NCBI GenBank assembly: GCA_030374765.1
Contig: JARGXX010000097.1
Location: 806,001-870,000 of the forward strand
DNA length: 64,000 bases
Reading direction: 5' to 3'
Source: Agarophyton chilense
Taxonomy: Eukaryota > Rhodophyta > Florideophyceae > Gracilariales > Gracilariaceae
The first letter of the stretch is position 1, and each line of letters begins with the position of its first letter. Shown here in pieces: positions 11,908-24,070 of the stretch. The notes under the pieces were generated by a model. That model made no database searches. It had not been told where the DNA came from and saw only the letters and a program-made list of their open reading frames with translations. The translations under genes and the position numbers were made by a program.

Positions 11908-12318
11908 TCATCTAGCGGAGGGACGGGCAGTGCACATTCGGCGGTGATAAATCAGCTCATATTTCCTGGAGTACCTTCGATTGCAGTGTTCACATTGAAA
12001 CACTCTGGTGTCAACACTAACCGGGTTCGTCCCGTGCCTCGTCTCGCAATGCCTGAGCATATTGTGTTTCACATTTGTTACATAGGGGCAGTGATCACAT
12101 CGGAAATATGCATCTTCATTCTCAGACAGCTTAGGAGTCGTTGGCTGACTTGATCCTGCGCTGCGATGGAAAGTTCGAATATGGAATCGAAGGGAACTGC
12201 TCTTATTGAACACTGACCCACACGTCTCGCATTGAAATCTCTCGTTTCCTTCGTGAACGTTTCGAATATGATTAGCTTTGAAGTATTCATTCTTCAGCTG
12301 CATAGGGCAGAAATCACA
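11908..12318 (-). pseudogene. 3' part of the C2H2 zinc-finger gene, inverted copy
   Basis: The minus strand encodes the last 136 or so residues of the zinc-finger protein found at 57115-58176. This covers fingers 2 to 5 and the C-terminal ...TARPSAR. The reading frame within the retained part is undamaged, and the encoded sequence matches the array protein apart from what lies upstream of the breakpoint. The N-terminal repeats and finger 1 are absent because the fragment begins at 12318, next to the gypsy-1 gag region. Without its promoter it is presumably not a functional gene. Confidence 0.85.
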
Positions 12319-15300
12319 CGATGAACGAGATCTCTCGGATGTACCGGCCCCTGTGGCAGCGGCAGTCACGCCCACCACAGAAGCCGTAGTGTACCCTGAG
12401 GTCGTCGGACCTCAAGAAGAGGATGATTTGCGCAGGGAATTCCGTCGTCTCAAGTCTGAGTCTAGTGCTTGGCGTGTGGGCATGGTTGCGTTGGAATCGC
12501 AGATCGCTGCTCTTATCGCTGATGTCGAACAATTACGCAGTGCGCCTCAACCACTCGTTCGTCAAGACGATGGGAAGCAGGTCTCTGCATCACTGAATAC
12601 ACTACGTGAGGATTTGACCCATCTACTGGAGAGGTACGGGAATACGCCCGATGCGCTACTTGGCTTAACCGTGGATGTAGAGGAAGTCCTCACTCGAGTT
12701 AACCCTCGTTTAAAACGCCTGGAGGCGGCAGTTCATGTGCAGACTGCTGCTAAATCAGTCGTGCTGGAAGAGGAAGGAGCTTCTTTGAAGGAAGCTCGTT
12801 CGAAGAAGTCGAAGTCACGACGTAAGAAGCGGAAGTCCGCACGTTATTTGAGTGATGAATCGTCAAGTACGGAGGGTTTCAGTTCCAGTACTGATGATTC
12901 TGATGATTCAGATACGTCAGATGACGACGACAGTGATGATGGTCATCGAAGGTCCCGATCTCGGAAGAAGAACACGTCTTCGTGGTTAATGAGAAAAAGG
13001 GTCACTTTACAGAGGATTGAAGGTGCTCCCGTTCACGAATCCACTTTATCGGAAGGTCCTGAATTACAGATACTACCGTCTGAAGGTGAAGAGCAAGAAG
13101 CGCTCAGAACGCGAAACCGCGAAGGTGAAGTATCACATCAAACGATTGAAGATCGGCCTTAATGATTTAACATTTGATGGGAAACCCCCCATTCTCGTTA
13201 TCGAGTTTCTCACTCGATTCGTTGCCGAAGCAGACACTCTAGATATGAGTGAATCATAGGCCTTTGTGTCTTTACCACACTTCCTGAAGGGTTTTGCTTT
13301 AGAGCAATATCGTTCCGTATGCGGATCATTGACAGCCGATGAAGGCGGCGTTACCTCATGGCCAGAGGGCGGTGCAGTATTTGCTGCGCAGTTACGCGAC
13401 TTCAAACGCGATACGTCAGGCGATCCTGGACCTAAGGGATGTGACCCAAAATCCTGAGGAGGGCGAAGCTGAGTACAGCTCAAGGCCTACCAAAGCTTCA
13501 GTCCGCTGTAGAAACGTCCACTCGACGGAGGAAAAGATTACCTTGTACATCGACGGGCTGGACCCGAGCATCAAGTCGTTGGTAGCTCGATATCGAGAGA
13601 AGCATGGAAGAGTCTCCTTTTTGGAGTTAGTTCAGTTTGCGAAAGCTGAAGGGGACGCGGCCAGAGCGCGTGGTAGCCCCCGTCGTTCAGTGGCTTTTGG
13701 AACCTCAATGGGTAAGGAGAAGATCTCCGCCAGAGTTAATCACCGCAGCAAACGGCTACACCTTGAATCTCCAGTGCACTCACAAGATTCGTCTTTGGTA
13801 CCCAGAGGGAGTGACTCGCATGAGGAGCCGGTCCATTTAATGGAATATACGGACTCCTCTGTACCTAGAGTGGATCTCCCACACTCGGAGTCTCAGGACG
13901 AGGAAGCCCTAATGGCTATAGAGGGCCGTCGCTCTATGTACCGTCCCTACACAGTGCCTCCACAAGGAGGTTTTAAGAACGGGAAACCCGGATGGGTGGA
14001 TAATCGCACTGCATACCGTTCACAACCTATGTTGACCAACCGTCGTGAAGGTTTGATATGTTATTCATGTTATGGAAAACACCATTTGAGTGCAGAATGC
14101 ACGCTTCCTGCAAAAGATCTGAGTCGTATCATGACGAATTACGAAGCACTCTCAGAAGAGGAAAGGAGCCGCGTACCGGCGGGCATGTATTGGAAAGCCA
14201 AAAGTTGGTTTTCTCAGACACCAATGCGCCGGACGGACAAGCCGGTTGCTCAGAATTCTGAAGTGTTACAACCCGGAACCCCGGTAGGAAGAGGCGCCTT
14301 TGAGGCGAATAAGCCGGTGCAACCGGAAAACTAAGTGAGGGAGCCCCTAGGGGGTCGGCACTAGTCGATCCCGTAGTGCTGACCAGGGAGAGCTCGCCTC
14401 CCTGCTCCCGCGCTTGGAAGCCCAAGATTCTCTTGCAAATTTCCGCCGTACGGAATCAATCCGCCGGACGGAAAGCGAGTACAGTTTGACTGTGAGTTAC
14501 ATCGTCCTTGGAGACGTTATACTTGTCCGTCAAAACGGGAAAGTTACCCCATGGTAATGTCTAAAAGAAAGTATAAGGTCTATGCCGACATCGGCTCTGA
14601 CAGGAATCTGTTATCTCGTCCATTGACTATCCTGGACACAGGTGCTGGTCCGAACTTTATACGGGATTCGGAGCTCGCTCCTGCTGACTTAGAACGTATT
14701 CGATACGGTCCTTTACCGGACATCCGGGATGCCAACAAAAATGCTGTGAAGACACTGGGAACAGTTCGACTCGTGGTGCGTTTGGGAAGCTTTGTAGTCC
14801 TAGTCGACTTCATCGTCTGTAAGACGTTAGCTGCACCAGTGGTACTGGGATGTGATTATTGCGACAAGTTTGTCGAAGCCATTCGCCCGCGAAGAAAACT
14901 AGTGGAACTAGATGATGGATCAATGGTACCAATTGTTCGCAAGCCAATGCGTCGTTGCCCTGAAGCACCTCCACTTCCAGCATCTATGGAATACGGGAAA
15001 TCCCGAGGACGTGTCTCACCGAGGATTCGAGTAGCGAAGAGTGCCATGATGAAGGCGCAAACCCAAACTTGGGTTCAAGTAAGAACAGAACGACACGGAC
15101 TCGTTGTAATTCAACCGAATACTCGGATGTACGAATCCCGTGGATTGCTAGTCGCTAACGGCATTGTTCAGGTTGATCCTGGTAGCCCCTTTTGGATACT
15201 AATGAGTAACTTCACCGATAACGATTATCAGATAGCGAAGAATCAGGTTGTTGCAACAGCTTTGCCTCATCCCACAGTGGTGGTCCCTACTCATATTTCT

Positions 15301-18300
15301 ACTGCAGAAGTATTGGGATTAACCCATGTCGGTGACACAGACGAAGAACTGCAAACTCCGTCTGGAGATCAATTGCAAACGGCAAAGGATCCAGAGAGCC
15401 TGGTCGATGAGCTAGACTTAGCACATGTGTCGGAACACTACAGAACGAAGATCAGGTCTATGCTGAAGAAGTATACATCCATGTGGAGTGGAAAACTAGG
15501 AGAGATCTCTGCTACGGAACACCACATTGATTTGGTCCCAGGGTCACGACCCATCTCCCAACCACCCTACAGAGCGGGACCGCGAACTCGCCAAATCAAG
15601 GAGGAGAATGTCAGCAAAATGCTGGAAGAAGGAGTAATCGAAGCAGCTCAATCTGCTTGGGCCTCACCAGTGGTGCTGGTTCCAAAACCTGATGGTTCTT
15701 TACGATTCTGTATCGATTATCGAAAACTGAACGCAGTTACAGTTCGGGATACATGCCCGTTGCCTCGAATGGACGAATGTATCGACAGCTTAGGAGAAGC
15801 GAACGTGTTCACCACGTTGGAAGCCAACTCTGGCTATTGGCAGGTGCCTGTAGCGGAAGAAGACCAAGACAAAACCGCATTTGCGTGTCACGCCGGTTTC
15901 TACCGTTTCAAAAGGATGCCCTTTGGCTTAACGAATGCACCGGCTACTTTCCAGCGTACTCTGGACATCTTTCTCTGAAGATACAAGTGGAATACTTGTT
16001 TAGTCTATTTGGACGATGTGATCATCTTTTCCCAGGATGTGGAAAGCCATTTATAGCATTTCGAGGAGATCCTCAAAGCACTACAGAGCGCAGATATCAC
16101 CTTGAAACTCAAGAAATTCGAATGGTTCGCTGGCACCGTCCGGTACTTAGGACACGTGATCAAACCGGGACAGCTTGCCATTCAAGAGGCACAAACAGCG
16201 GTTCTCCGCGAAGGACAACCTCCGTCGACACAAAAGCAATTGCGTTCTTTCCTCGGCTTGTGCAACGTCTACCGACGATTCGTGCCGAGATACTCGCATA
16301 TAGCGGCACCGCTCAACGCAAAGCTGCGTAAAGGACAACCAGTACAGCTGGAACAATTCAGACAAGCTGAAGTGGAAGCGTTCGACACACTGAAGACAAA
16401 GATTATTACAGCCCCAGTCTTGGCACTGCCCATCCCCAACCTGCCATACTCAGTGGATACCGACTCTAGCGAGTACCAAGTAGGGTGTGGCCTTTTTCAA
16501 ACACACCCTGATGGTGAACGCAAACCCATTGGTTACTGGTCAAGATCGCTGAACGCAGCTGAGAAGAAGTATTCAGTTTCAGAAAAGGAATGCCTTGCAG
16601 TCGTTTGGGCTCTGACCACATTGCGACCGTATCTCCAAGGAGAACGTTTTACCGTCAACACGGATCATTCGTCTCTACGATGGTTACTGTCCATTACAGA
16701 CCCGTCTGGTCGTCCCACACGATGGCGCTTACGCATTTCTGAATTCGATTTCGAAGTGAAGTATAAGAAGTGATTGGCCAATGTCCAAGCTGACGCGCTA
16801 TCGCGACTCAAAACACTGGGCGAAACCCAAGGCGAAATCGATGAAGAGATACCTTGCTTCTACATGGAGACCCATTCACCATCTTTTGAAGAAGAGGAAC
16901 AAGAGACCCTTGATGATTATTCGGATGCAGACCCGTTCCTTGCATTAGCAGACACTGACCCTTCAGTTCAACTCGAGCGAATCTCGTGCACTGAGCTCCT
17001 CAATGAGCAACACGCCGATACGTTTTGTGCGTCGATACGCTCTCGTCTTAACGGGGGGGAGGAGCTCCCCTTTTCACTCGATTCACGAGGAATACTGTTA
17101 AGACATGTCGAAAAGCATGATCAAATCGTGATTCCACACGTCTTGAAGAGTCGAGTACTCCATCTGGCACACTACAGCAGGCTGTCTGGTCATCCAGGAG
17201 GAACGAAGTTGTTCATGACTCTAAGAAGAGATTTTTACTGGCCTACTTTGGCAATGTACTGCCATGCTACAGTGAGGTTGTGTACAACATGTGCGAAGAA
17301 TCGCGTGAAGCTTTACAGGAAGCGGAAACCGATGACGTTATTCCAGGCGAAAGGCCTTTTCAATACGTCAGTATCGACATCCTAGGGGAATTGATTCGCT
17401 CAAGGCGAGGTTTTTGCTACCTATTGGTAATCACCGACAGCTTCTCGAAGCTAGTGCGGACTGTGCCGCTGAAGCGGATAACCGCAACCGTAATCCCACA
17501 GGCGTTTATCAAACATTGGGTATTTATATACGGACCACCAGAACTTCTGTTATCAGATAATGGGAAGCAATGCGTTGGGAAGTTTTTTCAGAATGTTTGC
17601 AGCATTCTGGGCATTCGAAACGTGTTTACCACGACCTATCATCCGCAATGCAACGGTCAGGTGGAGCGTTTCAACCGCACGCTGATAGCAGCATTACGAC
17701 ACTACATCGCGGACCACCCGAAAGAATGGGACATGTTCACAGATACTCTGTGCTACGCGTACAATACGCAAGTGCATACCTCTACAAAGACGGCACCGTT
17801 CGACCTCGTGCTCTCACGTAACCCTCCGGCTTTACCAGTTGCGCTTGACGACGAGACAGAATTGTACGCGCCGACCCCGGCTAAGTACCATCTGAAATGG
17901 AGGAATGATCTGAAGGCCAGAGCGGAAGAATCCGCTAAGGAGTTATCAAAGACTTAAGCTCGCTATAAGCGAAACTATGACGCCAGAAGGCGAACAGGAA
18001 ATCCGGCAATCCGAGTAAGAGGACACGTCTTCGTGCGAGTTGAAAGACCGGACAAACAGGAAGAATCTCGTCATAAGTTGTTGCCGATAGCGGCTGGACC
18101 CCTCAAAGTGGTGGACCTTGATGAAGACACAATGGTCATCAAGACAGGTGAGGACGTTGAACGTGTATCGCGCGATCGCGTTGAAGTCGCGCCTGACCTG
18201 CAAGTGGAAGTCCAGGTATCTGGTAGAACTAAGGAGGCAAGAGCGACGGAACGTCAAGGCAAAAGCCCAAGTGACTCTGGGGAGAGTGAACCGCCACCAA

Positions 18301-21268
18301 TGGCTCTAGCGGAGGAGAAAGCTCCTGATCTTCCACCGCCGGCGGTTGCGCACGCCAATCACGGACAGCTTCCGAAGTATCGGTATATGCCCCGTGGCAC
18401 GCGCACACCCGTAAGTACAGAAATGGAACCTGAAAGCAGGAAAGATGTTGTGGAATTTGGCCCCAAGGGCTTGGAAACGAGTGCACGCGAAAACGCGCCT
18501 TTGCCGCTTCAGGCTGAACCGTCAGGTGAAGCGCCACTCGCTGTTCCGCCGATATCGGGTCCCATCCCTCGTGGGCAGGAAGAAGAAGAGGTATCGCCTT
18601 CTGTCGTGGTGCAAGCACCATCATCAACCGAACAGCGGTCAGAATCGGATAAACCGAAGGAAGTTCATCCAAGAATGGAATTGAGAAGTAGCAAGAAGTA
18701 CGCTTCTATGGAACATGGAAAACAGGATAGCTCTTTATCTGAGAAAGGTTCTCAAGGAATGAGTACACTGCCCCTGCGAGCAGAACGACAATTAGTCGAC
18801 GAGCGAACGCTTAACGATGCTGAGACTGCAAACACAGTGACGATTGGGTCAGCCCTAAGGCATTTCAAACCTGTTAACAGGAGTCTCGCGCCAACAGCGA
18901 AAGCATTGGGAAACGCCCAGGAATATGTTATGGATCGCATATGTGAACATGGCGAGCCTGAAGATACCAGAGAATCACTGTATCGAGTCCGTCGGTACGG
19001 TTTTCCTCCGGAAGCGGATACGTGGGAATCTATAGCTCATATCCCCCGTTCGCAGCTCGTGCAATATCATCGACGCATGCGATTACCACTCCCGAGGAAG
19101 ATCGACTCCACGATAGTCGGGCTCATGGGCACATCCCATTTCTAAGTATGGGCTACAAAGGTAGTAAAAACCCGAAAGGCGAGAAGAAAACAAGAAGTAA
19201 TGTGGAAGAAACGTGAAAACACGCAAGCAAAGGACATTTACTGATTATCACCTATGAAAAACTCCAGAAGCGAGAAGAAGGATTGAAGAACTCAAGAAGC
19301 GAGAAGAGAGGAAGACTAGAAGATAAGAAAAGAACGTGAAGACACGAATTCACCGGAGTTTTATTGGTATCAAGATATCACCGCAAGGGTGTTGACTAGG
19401 AGTCTTTTCTAGGATCATCAAAGAGACGTGCAAGCACGCAGGTTTGCAAGAAGCTGTGCGCGATCACCCTCAACTTGGTCCACGGGAAAGCCCGCATCTA
19501 AGGAGAACTGCCTCAGCGGATCGAAGCCTGGATCTTCGACCGGAACTGCACTTGGTTGTTGAGTGAACCAATGAGAGTACTCTTGAGCAACTCTCGCCGC
19601 TGCGGATTGATCGACGGAAGTCTCTACGCCTGCCAGCTGTGGCTCGAGCTCGTAACCGAGTTCAGCCTCAACTCCTGGCGCCTCCTCATACGGTTCCTCT
19701 CCGTTATCGGATGGAGTAGCATCGTACACGTATCCAGTAAGCTGGTTCGGTGGCATGTCACGCGGGTTCTCCCGAAGAAAGCGAGCCCGCTCGGAGGTGA
19801 TCAACTGGCGCGTCCAGGGGTCGTACCAAACGAAATCTCCAGCACTTGCTGTTCGTCCAGGAGAATGGTCGTAGTGTCTTGCACGGGTTCCGCGAGTGGA
19901 TTGATCAGCTGGCACTCCAGACCAATCGACACTGTCGATCAAATCCACAAGATGTAGGAAGTCGGCATGGTTCGCACGGGATCCCAGAACAAGGGAAATA
20001 TCGAGTTCTCTCGCATACTTTCGCGCTGTGGGCGACATGTACCAAGCTCTAAATGTATCATAAGCATCCCATAGGAGGAAGACGGCCATCTTGGCGATGA
20101 ACTCGGTATAAAACACCGTCCAATATCCCAAGAACGGGTCGTTAACCAACGCGGACCCGATGTAGGAGATCGCCGGTGGGATCTCCACAGAGAAACCACG
20201 AGGACTCTCGATCGCCGCCCAATGCTCCGTAATACCGATGTAGCGCCCGAAGCGCGCGTTCCGCCGGATGCGGTCAATCTCGATCATTTGATACGGCACC
20301 AAATAGCCCAAACGTGATCGAGTACGACGTTCCCAACGGGGATAATCCCAATAGGGAATGTCACGCTTTCGTAGGAAGCGTAACTCCGCACGGAGAAGAG
20401 GTTGCTGAAAGCAGAGAGCTGCATCACGCACACCGCGCCCACCGCGCCCACCGCTAACATCGACTTCAACCAGTGTCTCGATATACGAGTAACCTTCACC
20501 GTCGGTAAGGGCTTTCCAGATATCTAGTTCCCAGTGCTGCGGGAGGAGAACCGTACTGATGAATCGGTGAAGACGCTGGTAAATCAGCTTGGTGAACCGC
20601 GTACGGGCTTCGGACAAGGTTTCCGTTGAATATCGCGCAATCGCGTCATCTGGCAAAGCAATATGGCTCGCCCAGTCGTCGCTATGAATCCCGTGTTCCG
20701 GAATACCGTCAGGGAAGTACCCACCGTTTACATACTGTTGTATCAACGCGTCATCGCGGATAGCAACTGGATCAAACCAGGGCGCTTGCGCGAAAAGTTC
20801 AACGTTGTCGAGAAGATCTCGTCAATAGAAATCTGCAGGGTGCGGGTAGCTCCGCTGAGCACGACGAGAAGGAGCTCGAATCACACCTGCAGAGGCGACG
20901 TAAGCCGCGTTCGGCATCGGAGCCACGGTTGGCTGAGGTAACGGTACCGACCGGAATCCGGTGTACGGTGTGGGGAATGAACGGTATGGACCGAGTTGAG
21001 CAGTATGCTGCGACGCATAACCAGCAGTGTTGGACAGAGCCCTAGAAGGCACATCCTCAGAGGAGGGCTGAAACGGGTTGGACCCGGCGTCCGGATTTAT
21101 CGCGAGAGGTCGAGCTGAAGAGCGGTGAGGAACAGAATGCTGTTGAGAACTGTAAGAATTGGTCGGGCGGCGAGGATTTCGTGATGACGATGAGTACCCG
21201 GAACACCGGTCCGACTGCGTATAAACGCTTCTTGCGTCCCCCATGGTTCGCGCTTAACGAGGGGGGTA
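12319..21268 (+). mobile_element. Gypsy-1: chromodomain Ty3/gypsy element, broken
   Basis: This is a plus-strand chromovirus-type element without a 5' LTR in view. Parts: gag about 12320-14334, with a coiled-coil-like start, a Ser/Asp-rich basic stretch near 12780-12990, a capsid-like region to about 13660 and one CCHC knuckle (CYSCYGKHHLSAEC, near 14060-14100); protease (LDTGAGPNF, near 14630); reverse transcriptase (FCIDYRKLN near 15710, LDDVIIFSQD near 16015); RNase H near 16440-16770; integrase with its H-C zinc domain near 17160-17290 and core near 17360-17960; a Pro/Glu-rich linker; chromodomain near 18925-19090. A G-rich tract (AACGAGGGGGG) precedes the 3' LTR. It is broken in a few places. 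Its 5' boundary is the breakpoint with the zinc-finger fragment. Confidence 0.88.
19418..20746 (-). CDS. Antisense ORF of gypsy-1, conserved with gypsy-2
   Basis: This 442-codon ORF lies on the strand opposite to gag-pol, between the chromodomain and the 3' LTR. Its product is homologous along most of its length to the product of 34542-36437 in gypsy-2. Shared blocks include RSRLGYLVPY / RSRFGFLVPY, YIGSALVNDPFLGYW / YIGSRLMHDPNSGYW, LLWDAYDTFRAWYMSP / LLWDAHDHFRIWFIPP and PRDMPPNQLTGYVY / PRPMPVGHPTGFIY. A Ser/Pro-rich stretch lies next to it at 20822-21244, as in the other element. The middle is rich in aromatic and Arg residues. I recognise no enzyme motif, signal peptide or membrane span. 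The function is unknown. Antisense ORFs in this position are known in some plant gypsy elements, but I cannot link this one to them. Confidence 0.7.
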   Translation of the reverse strand: MIQQYVNGGYFPDGIPEHGIHSDDWASHIALPDDAIARYSTETLSEARTRFTKLIYQRLHRFISTVLLPQHWELDIWKALTDGEGYSYIETLVEVDVSGGRGGRGVRDAALCFQQPLLRAELRFLRKRDIPYWDYPRWERRTRSRLGYLVPYQMIEIDRIRRNARFGRYIGITEHWAAIESPRGFSVEIPPAISYIGSALVNDPFLGYWTVFYTEFIAKMAVFLLWDAYDTFRAWYMSPTARKYARELDISLVLGSRANHADFLHLVDLIDSVDWSGVPADQSTRGTRARHYDHSPGRTASAGDFVWYDPWTRQLITSERARFLRENPRDMPPNQLTGYVYDATPSDNGEEPYEEAPGVEAELGYELEPQLAGVETSVDQSAAARVAQEYSHWFTQQPSAVPVEDPGFDPLRQFSLDAGFPVDQVEGDRAQLLANLRACTSL

Positions 21269-21935
21269 TGTAGTATTCTACTATGTCGGGGAATCCGATG
21301 GGTTGGTTTTTCGCGAAGTCGCGGTTGGAACTCATAAGTGAGTGATGTCATCAAACTTGTGACATGAAACGGCACACCGCGTAGGATGCCAGGAGGCAGG
21401 GTACATTAGTGGAACTTGTGGTATCAAGAGTGGACTGGCTTGCAACGGCGCATGTATTGGCGATCCACGTGGCTGGTTTTACTACCCTTTGTAGCTAGAC
21501 GTCCATTAGGGACCGTACCCATACAGTGGTTTCGCAAAGTGGCTGACCACTGGGTATTATTTATATATTTATTTGGGCACTCTCCCTGGTACACAGTATA
21601 TAGTGTACCAGAGGTGAGCGCCGACTCCAAGTAAAGGAAACAACATGGGCATCATGACTATTCTGTTCCTCGCTTAGGATTCCTTAACCGGAGATCCGGA
21701 CGAGCTATAATAGATAGTCAGCCCCCAACCACTTCCCGAGCCGTCTCGTACCTACGTTCCATCAACGTTTTACAGTTGCACTGTTCACCCTCGCTGGCGA
21801 GTAGTGGCCTTACACCCCACTTCCAGCTCGCTGGTGTTGTAGCTCTACCACCCCTTTTACTTCGCCGCAAGCGACACATCGGCAATCCGAACGCTGTCGC
21901 AGGTGTCTGCTCTCTCCGTTAGAGCGAATACTACA
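21269..21935 (+). repeat. 3' LTR of gypsy-1
   Basis: This 667-bp LTR begins TGTAGTATTC and ends GAATACTACA, a perfect 10-bp inverted repeat. It follows the G-rich tract of gypsy-1 directly. A TATA-like TTATATATTTATT lies near 21560. Relatives in the window are 27011-27726 (close), 1-315 and 7325-8410 (distant). Confidence 0.85.
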
Positions 21936-23083
21936 CTTATCTATCTTCAATAGAATTCATATCACTTGTCATTAAGATGGCTCTGTCTCAGCGAACATGG
22001 CCGAATACATGGGCATAATTCAGCCACTGAAAATTACTCGTGCCAGACGGAAACAGTTTAATGGACTTTGTACCGCTAAATAACTGACCTTATTCTTCGG
22101 TTTAGGCGGCAAACTCATTTACCTTGGACATGGCGTACTTCTTCAAAAAGCCTTCGCTGCGAGCTATCTTCAGCACCCTGTTGGCGTTCTCCACATATCC
22201 GATCTCATGCTTGGAAATTCAGAACTGAAAGAACTGAAATCAATAGAACCGACCATCCACTATCCTCATCCACCGCGCCTCAACATGTTGCCATGTTGCC
22301 AAATTATCTTGCCTTCTCGGACGCTAGTCAAGGAAAGACTTCGTATGGGCAGACAGAATGCATTTCAGGAATGTTTTTGCCAGCGGGGGGTGAAGCCGCA
22401 GTGTACCACGCCATCGATTGGTCCAGTTGCAAGCAAGCGAGAGTGTCGTTTAGTGCAATAAGAGCGGAAATTTTTGCGGCAGCCTTATCTGTCGATCGTG
22501 GTGTGTTGAAACGCGACTGACCGAACTCTCAAGTCCTGAGCTCGTCCGATTTCTTGATAAACTCTTCAGGAGTTGTAAACCTGCTAAAACCAACTCACAT
22601 ACTCTTGACAGTCTAACTCAGCAGGAGACATATCAGAGTCTCAATTCAAGTACTACAGTAGATATTAAATCAGTATCTATTCAATTTGTGGTCCAATACC
22701 AATTCAAATACTGTCAACTCTTGCGGCATCAAATCTAGTCCCATCATGGTGCCTTTATGGCGTCTGGCATCGAAGAGGTCTATGGATCCGAATCGAAACA
22801 ACCATTAGTTCTAACGGTTGACTCCGACGGTTTGTATTGCACAATCACAACTCTTCATGAAGGACGGGCTTATTGCCTGCGTCCTACGGAGGCACGAATA
22901 CGAGATTATTTTCTATTTGGTGAAATCTCCGTGCTTCAATGGATTCAAGGAACACAAAACCTTTCCGACGCTCTAACCAAACGCAAAGTGGTAATATATC
23001 AAAATCTGAATGAAGTTCTCAAGACGGGTACGATATCAAGAGCTCTATTTCATAATGCCAAGCGGGTATCAGAAAAGACGTGA
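21936..23083 (+). mobile_element. Copia-like RNase H remnant
   Basis: The first 260 bp show nothing I can place. From about 22290, two plus-strand blocks look like the two halves of a Copia RNase H domain: 22293-22520 (LAFSDASQGK, YHAIDWSSCKQARVSFSAIRAE in two parts) and 22757-23083 (VLTVDSDGLYCTITTLHEG, then VLQWIQGTQNLSDALTKR). DSDGLYCTI carries the Asp expected late in the domain, and LSDALTKR is the classic end of Copia RNase H. There are no LTRs in view. It is a broken fossil, possibly the same family as 8411-9350. Confidence 0.6.
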
Positions 23084-23573
23084 ATGGTATACTAAACGTA
23101 TCGCGCGCATCTGCGCACCTTTCTACTCGACTCATTCTTGTTCTTCTTACGAGAAATCGAGACCTCCTTGACTTTTCTCATTTCCAGAGTCTTCTGGTAA
23201 TCCAAGGGGTTTTTTACGCAGCACCTGATGGCTCCTTCGAAAAATCGCAACGGAAACTGCTAGACGGCATCAAGTGACGGCATCAAGTACCTCTGAACGG
23301 TTGCAGTTCACGCAGATGATATGATTCGTATTAAACGCACGCAGGCGCAGTAAGAAAACCCCTGTGTTTTGTGAAAATATCCATCTCATATTGGAACAAT
23401 AAGTGTTTCGGTCACACTGCACCCTCCGCAACACTGCCTGCTTTGCATTCTTGTACACCCACTCAGCCGCACTGGTAAACGAAATCATATGTGGCAAGTT
23501 CTTTTGCAATATGGTTTCTTAGACTCACTGATCGGTGATGACGCGTATGAGTGCGTTCGCAAATGAAGCTTAC
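23084..23573. other. No gene recognised
   Basis: The stretch holds only short ORFs. A minus-strand ORF at 23270-23509 could be a further exon of the gene fragment at 23574-24070, but no splice pairing is convincing. I see no repeat structure. Confidence 0.3.
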
Positions 23574-24070
23574 AAACAGAAGTCACTTGTCCTTGACACC
23601 AGCATACGCTCCTCCCTAAACTCGTATCTGATCGTGTATGCATTTGTTGATCGTGCACCAGGGCTAGAGACGCGGACTGGAACCAGTGGATATCGAACGC
23701 AGTATCTGTCTAGGGCGTCTAATACTACTTTAGCGTCAACTATGCCTGTTATCCGTTTGGAGTCAGTGACCGCGTCGTATTGTACGGTGTATGCTATTCC
23801 TCCATTCCCCACACCCTGTTCAAAGAGCGCATTCGAGAGACCACCTCCAAGTAGGGTATAGAAGTTAATCTCATGCCATTGATAATTTGGATTGTCTTGA
23901 TTTCTCGCATAATATTGTGGCCCCTCATAGCTTCGCACGCCTTGATTGCCGCGGGGCACAGTTGTTTTTGCAAGGAAAATAATGGCTTCAACTTTCCAAT
24001 ATGCACTCTTTCCATCTTCGTACAATTCGTATTTGGTGGCGACATCATGGTCTAATCTCCGCCCTGGCAG
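23574..24070 (-). CDS. Putative internal exon of an unrecognised host gene
   Basis: This is a minus-strand open stretch of about 165 codons. It is bounded upstream by an AG (GATAG before CTGCCAGG) and downstream by GTAAGC, the pattern expected of an internal exon. The product contains WHEINFYTLLGGGLSNALFEQ and IAYTVQYDAVTDSKRITGI, a soluble beta-rich looking sequence with no low complexity. I do not recognise the family. It has no nearby initiator ATG in frame with good context. It could be one exon of a decayed or still active host gene, or part of an unknown repeat. Confidence 0.35.

Larger units (their letters stand above)
9351..12318 (-). mobile_element. Inverted fragment of the 3.86-kb zinc-finger unit, spanning a unit-unit junction
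   Basis: In reverse complement this segment matches the array at the right end of the window, starting inside the zinc-finger gene (equivalent to 57766). It runs through the end of that unit, across the inverted-repeat junction (GGG at 10719-10721 on this strand), and into the next unit as far as the equivalent of 56804. Both outer ends are abrupt and do not fall at the terminal inverted repeats, so they are ordinary breakpoints. Substitutions relative to the array are sparse. It also has 71 bp, within about 11646-11716, absent from the array copies. It therefore represents an older variant of the same tandem structure. Confidence 0.85.

Noticed and set aside
23574-24070. Exon considered as a tectonic-like protein because of the IAYTVQYDA...ITGI pattern
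   Set aside because: The recalled similarity is too vague and a non-flagellated red alga would not be expected to keep that gene; left unassigned.
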